Shown here: positions 24,044 to 25,971 of the stretch, piece by piece | How the letters are laid out: each line of letters opens with the position of its first letter | Numbering within the stretch: position 1 is the stretch's first letter | The notes under the pieces: generated by a model | The model's database searches: none | Seen by the model: only the letters and a program-made list of their open reading frames with translations | What the model was told of the DNA's origin: nothing | Position numbers and translations under genes: made by a program | NCBI GenBank assembly: GCA_002431845.1 | Contig: DJEH01000067.1 | Span: forward strand, 1 to 25,971 | From: Prevotellaceae bacterium UBA5903 | GTDB taxonomy: Bacteria; Bacteroidota; Bacteroidia; Bacteroidales; Bacteroidaceae | DNA: 25,971 nt | Direction: 5' to 3'

Positions 24044-24094
24044 AAGTGAGTGTTGTCTATAGATTTTTGTATGTTGTAAAAAACTAAAAGGGGG

Positions 24095-24114
24095 CAAGTG
24101 TGCAAAAACACTTG
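24095..24114 (-). terminator. Possible terminator after the NigD-like gene
   Basis: CAAGTGT (24095-24101) pairs with ACACTTG (24108-24114) around a 6-nt loop. On the minus strand it is followed by CCCCCTTTTAGTTTTTT, so the T-run is delayed and the terminator may be weak. Confidence 0.5.
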
Positions 24115-24141
24115 TTTGGTCTGCCTTTCAGAAGTTAACTT

Positions 24142-24774
24142 TTACAGCGCAAAGGTATAGTTTTTTTCTCCTTCAAAGGTAGATACACTTAACGAGAGCG
24201 AGTCTCTGCCGTTTTGCAATAAGTTTGCTAAAGGTCGTAGTGGAAGAGATAGGTATGTGTCGCGGGTATAATAGAGCGGGTCGTTGTTTTGACTATGAAC
24301 TAAATGCACCTTCATCGTTTTGCTGCCGTTGGCATTTGTCACAAAGTCTGTTTGGTTAAATCCAAAATAGTGTACCCCCGTAGCACTGCCTTTCACTGCC
24401 AACCTAAGGTTTATATAGTGTTTCCCTTGCCAGCATGTGGTCACACCGAGAGCGTCGTAAGTACGCTTTTCTTCGCTGAATTTCATTACCTTAGGCGTAA
24501 GTACAGAGGCCATATCCTTGATGGTTGTTTTACCGTCTGTGCCTACCACATACAGGGCTTGTATGCGATATATAGAATCGGCTTTTAGCCTATTAAGCGG
24601 CGAACGCAGAGTCAGTATTTTACCATTGTCAAGCTCCATGCTCACGGCAGCACCTTGTGCATTGGCAGAAAGCTCTGCCAACGAGAACTGGTAGGCTTCA
24701 AGCGGTTCCTCGTCGTTGCTGCACGAAGTAGCAATGCCTACAATGGCCAGTAAGCACAATAGTAACTTATGCAT
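24142..24774 (-). CDS. NigD-like lipoprotein
   Basis: A 210-residue lipoprotein. The signal MHKLLLCLLAIVGIATSC puts the lipidated Cys at 18, and the following SNDEE is acidic, as in Bacteroidetes surface-export signals. The mature part fits the NigD-like family, with an N-terminal OB-like segment (DNGKILTLRSPLNRLKADSIYRIQALYVV) and a C-terminal beta-sandwich region (HYINLRLAVKGSATGVHYFGF, DPLYYTRDTYLSLPL). NigD was named from the nigrescin bacteriocin locus of Prevotella nigrescens, but homologues are widespread and the function is not defined. The ATG follows directly on the acyltransferase stop with no spacing, so translation is likely coupled. Confidence 0.85.
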   Translation of the reverse strand: MHKLLLCLLAIVGIATSCSNDEEPLEAYQFSLAELSANAQGAAVSMELDNGKILTLRSPLNRLKADSIYRIQALYVVGTDGKTTIKDMASVLTPKVMKFSEEKRTYDALGVTTCWQGKHYINLRLAVKGSATGVHYFGFNQTDFVTNANGSKTMKVHLVHSQNNDPLYYTRDTYLSLPLRPLANLLQNGRDSLSLSVSTFEGEKNYTFAL

Positions 24775-25929
24775 TTACCCTAAAGCCTTGAGGTGGTTAA
24801 TCAGTGGATTAGCATACATGGTAAGTATGCGCTCGCGCAGGAAAGCCTCGTCTTTGTTGGCAAGGTCGATAAGCGAAAGGCGTTGCTGCAAGTAAGCCTC
24901 AAATTTTTGTTTTTGCTCATCCGTATAGTGTGCAGCAAATTCGGTAGTGTTGTGCAACAAGTCGAGCGCCACGTAATTGTTGGCATAAACTTCGTAGGCA
25001 CCATGAATTTGCTTGTCCATGCGTTCGGCAATAGCCTTGTATATCTCGTTTTTAGGCAATGAACTATATTCGTCAATCCACGTGTTGATAGGCGTAGTTA
25101 TGCGATATTTCACCTCTCCTTTATAGCCCATAATGCCCGTTTGCATGTTCAATAGGTCGTCTTGTCGGCTCTTCTTAAATGCAGCATCGTCGCGTTTTTG
25201 CTGAAATTCTTTAGCTTTAAGATAATCGCATGGGTCGTATTCGTAAGAGATACTTAGCGGAACGATGTTGAGCGATTTTATGCGTTCGATAATGCTACCT
25301 TCGCCACCCATAGCCATCATTTTGAGTATTGACTCTTGCGTGCGGTCGTTTGAGTCCTTGGCGCGTCCCTCGCGTTGAGCTATCCAAATGCCGTTGCCAT
25401 TATGGGCTATGGCATAGTGCATATACTCGCTCATGCGCTTGCTCGATAACAACATTTCGCGCATGCCCACAGAGCGTTGCACGATAAACGATTTATTAAG
25501 TCTGACAAGTGTTTTTATCCAAGGATAAATGAGCAGATTGTCGCCTATAGCAATCTCTATGGTGTTGCTAAAGCCTGCGTCAATAAGCAAAACGTCGAGA
25601 AATGCTGAGTCGAGCACAATGTCGCGGTGGTTCGACACAAAGGTATAGCTCTCGTTGCGAGCTGATAAGGGTATGGCATCGGCATCGAGGGTAAGTCCTG
25701 TAGAACATTTTGCCACTAACTGCTTGAGTAGCGGATAGAAAGCCAACTTTTGCACATCTAATATGGTTTTGCACTGTTTCAGTTGTGCTTTTAGTGCATT
25801 AAGAGGCATGTTAGGAAAGAACTGTTGCACGATGCCACAAAATTGTGGGTCGGCAAACAATTGGTCTATTGCAGCCGGAATTTCTTCGGGTAGCAATGGG
25901 CGTATGGCGTCAAAATCATGTATGTTCAT
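24775..25929 (-). CDS. Glycerolipid acyltransferase (PlsC/GPAT-like)
   Basis: The 384-residue protein resembles the Bacteroidetes 1-acyl-sn-glycerol-3-phosphate acyltransferase group. The catalytic region is YTFVSNHRDIVLDSAF with His101; the next Asp residues are D103 and D107. A substrate segment RLNKSFIVQRSVG at 143-155 and QREGRAKD at 185-192 correspond to the later acyltransferase motifs. An N-terminal helical domain (1-90) and a C-terminal helical extension (about 290-384) flank the core. There is no clear transmembrane helix, suggesting peripheral membrane association. The His-to-Asp spacing is one longer than the textbook HX4D (see findings). It starts the visible minus-strand group and is immediately followed by the NigD-like gene. 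Confidence 0.88.
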   Translation of the reverse strand: MNIHDFDAIRPLLPEEIPAAIDQLFADPQFCGIVQQFFPNMPLNALKAQLKQCKTILDVQKLAFYPLLKQLVAKCSTGLTLDADAIPLSARNESYTFVSNHRDIVLDSAFLDVLLIDAGFSNTIEIAIGDNLLIYPWIKTLVRLNKSFIVQRSVGMREMLLSSKRMSEYMHYAIAHNGNGIWIAQREGRAKDSNDRTQESILKMMAMGGEGSIIERIKSLNIVPLSISYEYDPCDYLKAKEFQQKRDDAAFKKSRQDDLLNMQTGIMGYKGEVKYRITTPINTWIDEYSSLPKNEIYKAIAERMDKQIHGAYEVYANNYVALDLLHNTTEFAAHYTDEQKQKFEAYLQQRLSLIDLANKDEAFLRERILTMYANPLINHLKALG

Positions 25930-25942
25930 GGCATATTATTTT

Positions 25943-25966
25943 TTAAGAAGGTGTTCAAAATTAATT
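25943..25966 (-). repeat. Dispersed short motif, copy E
   Basis: On the minus strand this reads AATTAATTTTGAACACC followed by TTCTTAA. It differs from copy C (7547-7570) at two of 24 positions. It ends 13 nt before the acyltransferase start codon and contains TAATTTTG, a -7-type match. Confidence 0.55.
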
Positions 25967-25971
25967 GATAT

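Overview
The window looks like a chromosomal segment of a Bacteroidales bacterium, most likely Prevotella or a close relative. The evidence is the recurring Bacteroidetes-type promoter (-33 TTTG, 19-20 nt spacer, -7 TAnnTTTG), lipoproteins with SC/AC lipoboxes, a NigD-like lipoprotein, a complex I operon of the NuoEFG-less type with fused nuoCD, and a tRNA-Glu/tRNA-Ser pair without encoded CCA. The genus call is inference from gene content, not from a database match.

Layout. 1-1771 (+): murF (cell wall) followed by a small two-TM membrane protein. 1772-2388: gene-free, with a nested terminator hairpin and a palindromic 23-bp tandem repeat array. 2389-6103 (+): an orphan PstS-like lipoprotein, an exported TPR protein and an RNase Z-like metallo-hydrolase. 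6261-7451 (-): a flavodiiron protein. 7802-7966 (+): tRNA-Ser(GCT) and tRNA-Glu(CTC) from a canonical promoter, ending at a strong terminator. 7929-8978 (-): a reading frame resembling part of the large 'polyvalent' proteins of conjugative elements. It has an HEYAH zincin motif, and its 3' end runs antisense through the tRNA terminator and into tRNA-Glu, which suggests an old integration at the tRNA. 9379-9585 (+): a tiny Asp/Ser/Ala-rich lipoprotein. 9932-20370 (-): nuoA-B-CD-H-I-J-K-L-M-N, complete for the 11-subunit-type complex I, with no nuoE/F/G on either side. 20862-25929 (-): phytase-like esterase, Eis-like GNAT, DUF2156 protein, NigD-like lipoprotein and a glycerolipid acyltransferase.

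How the genes fit together. The nuo operon should build a proton-pumping, quinone-reducing complex lacking the NADH-oxidising module, so the electron donor is probably not NADH through NuoF. The flavodiiron protein would remove O2 or NO in an anaerobe. The remaining genes are mainly envelope and housekeeping functions.

The most unusual signals are non-coding. The nuo operon has a roughly 300-nt leader beginning at a canonical promoter. Within it, about 170 nt folds into a closed structured RNA with a terminator-like end, followed by a second large hairpin. A short dispersed motif (core ACCTACTT preceded by TTGAAT or TTGAAC) occurs at five intergenic places, including an inverted pair upstream of the flavodiiron gene. 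The palindromic repeat at 1986-2089 is also unexplained.
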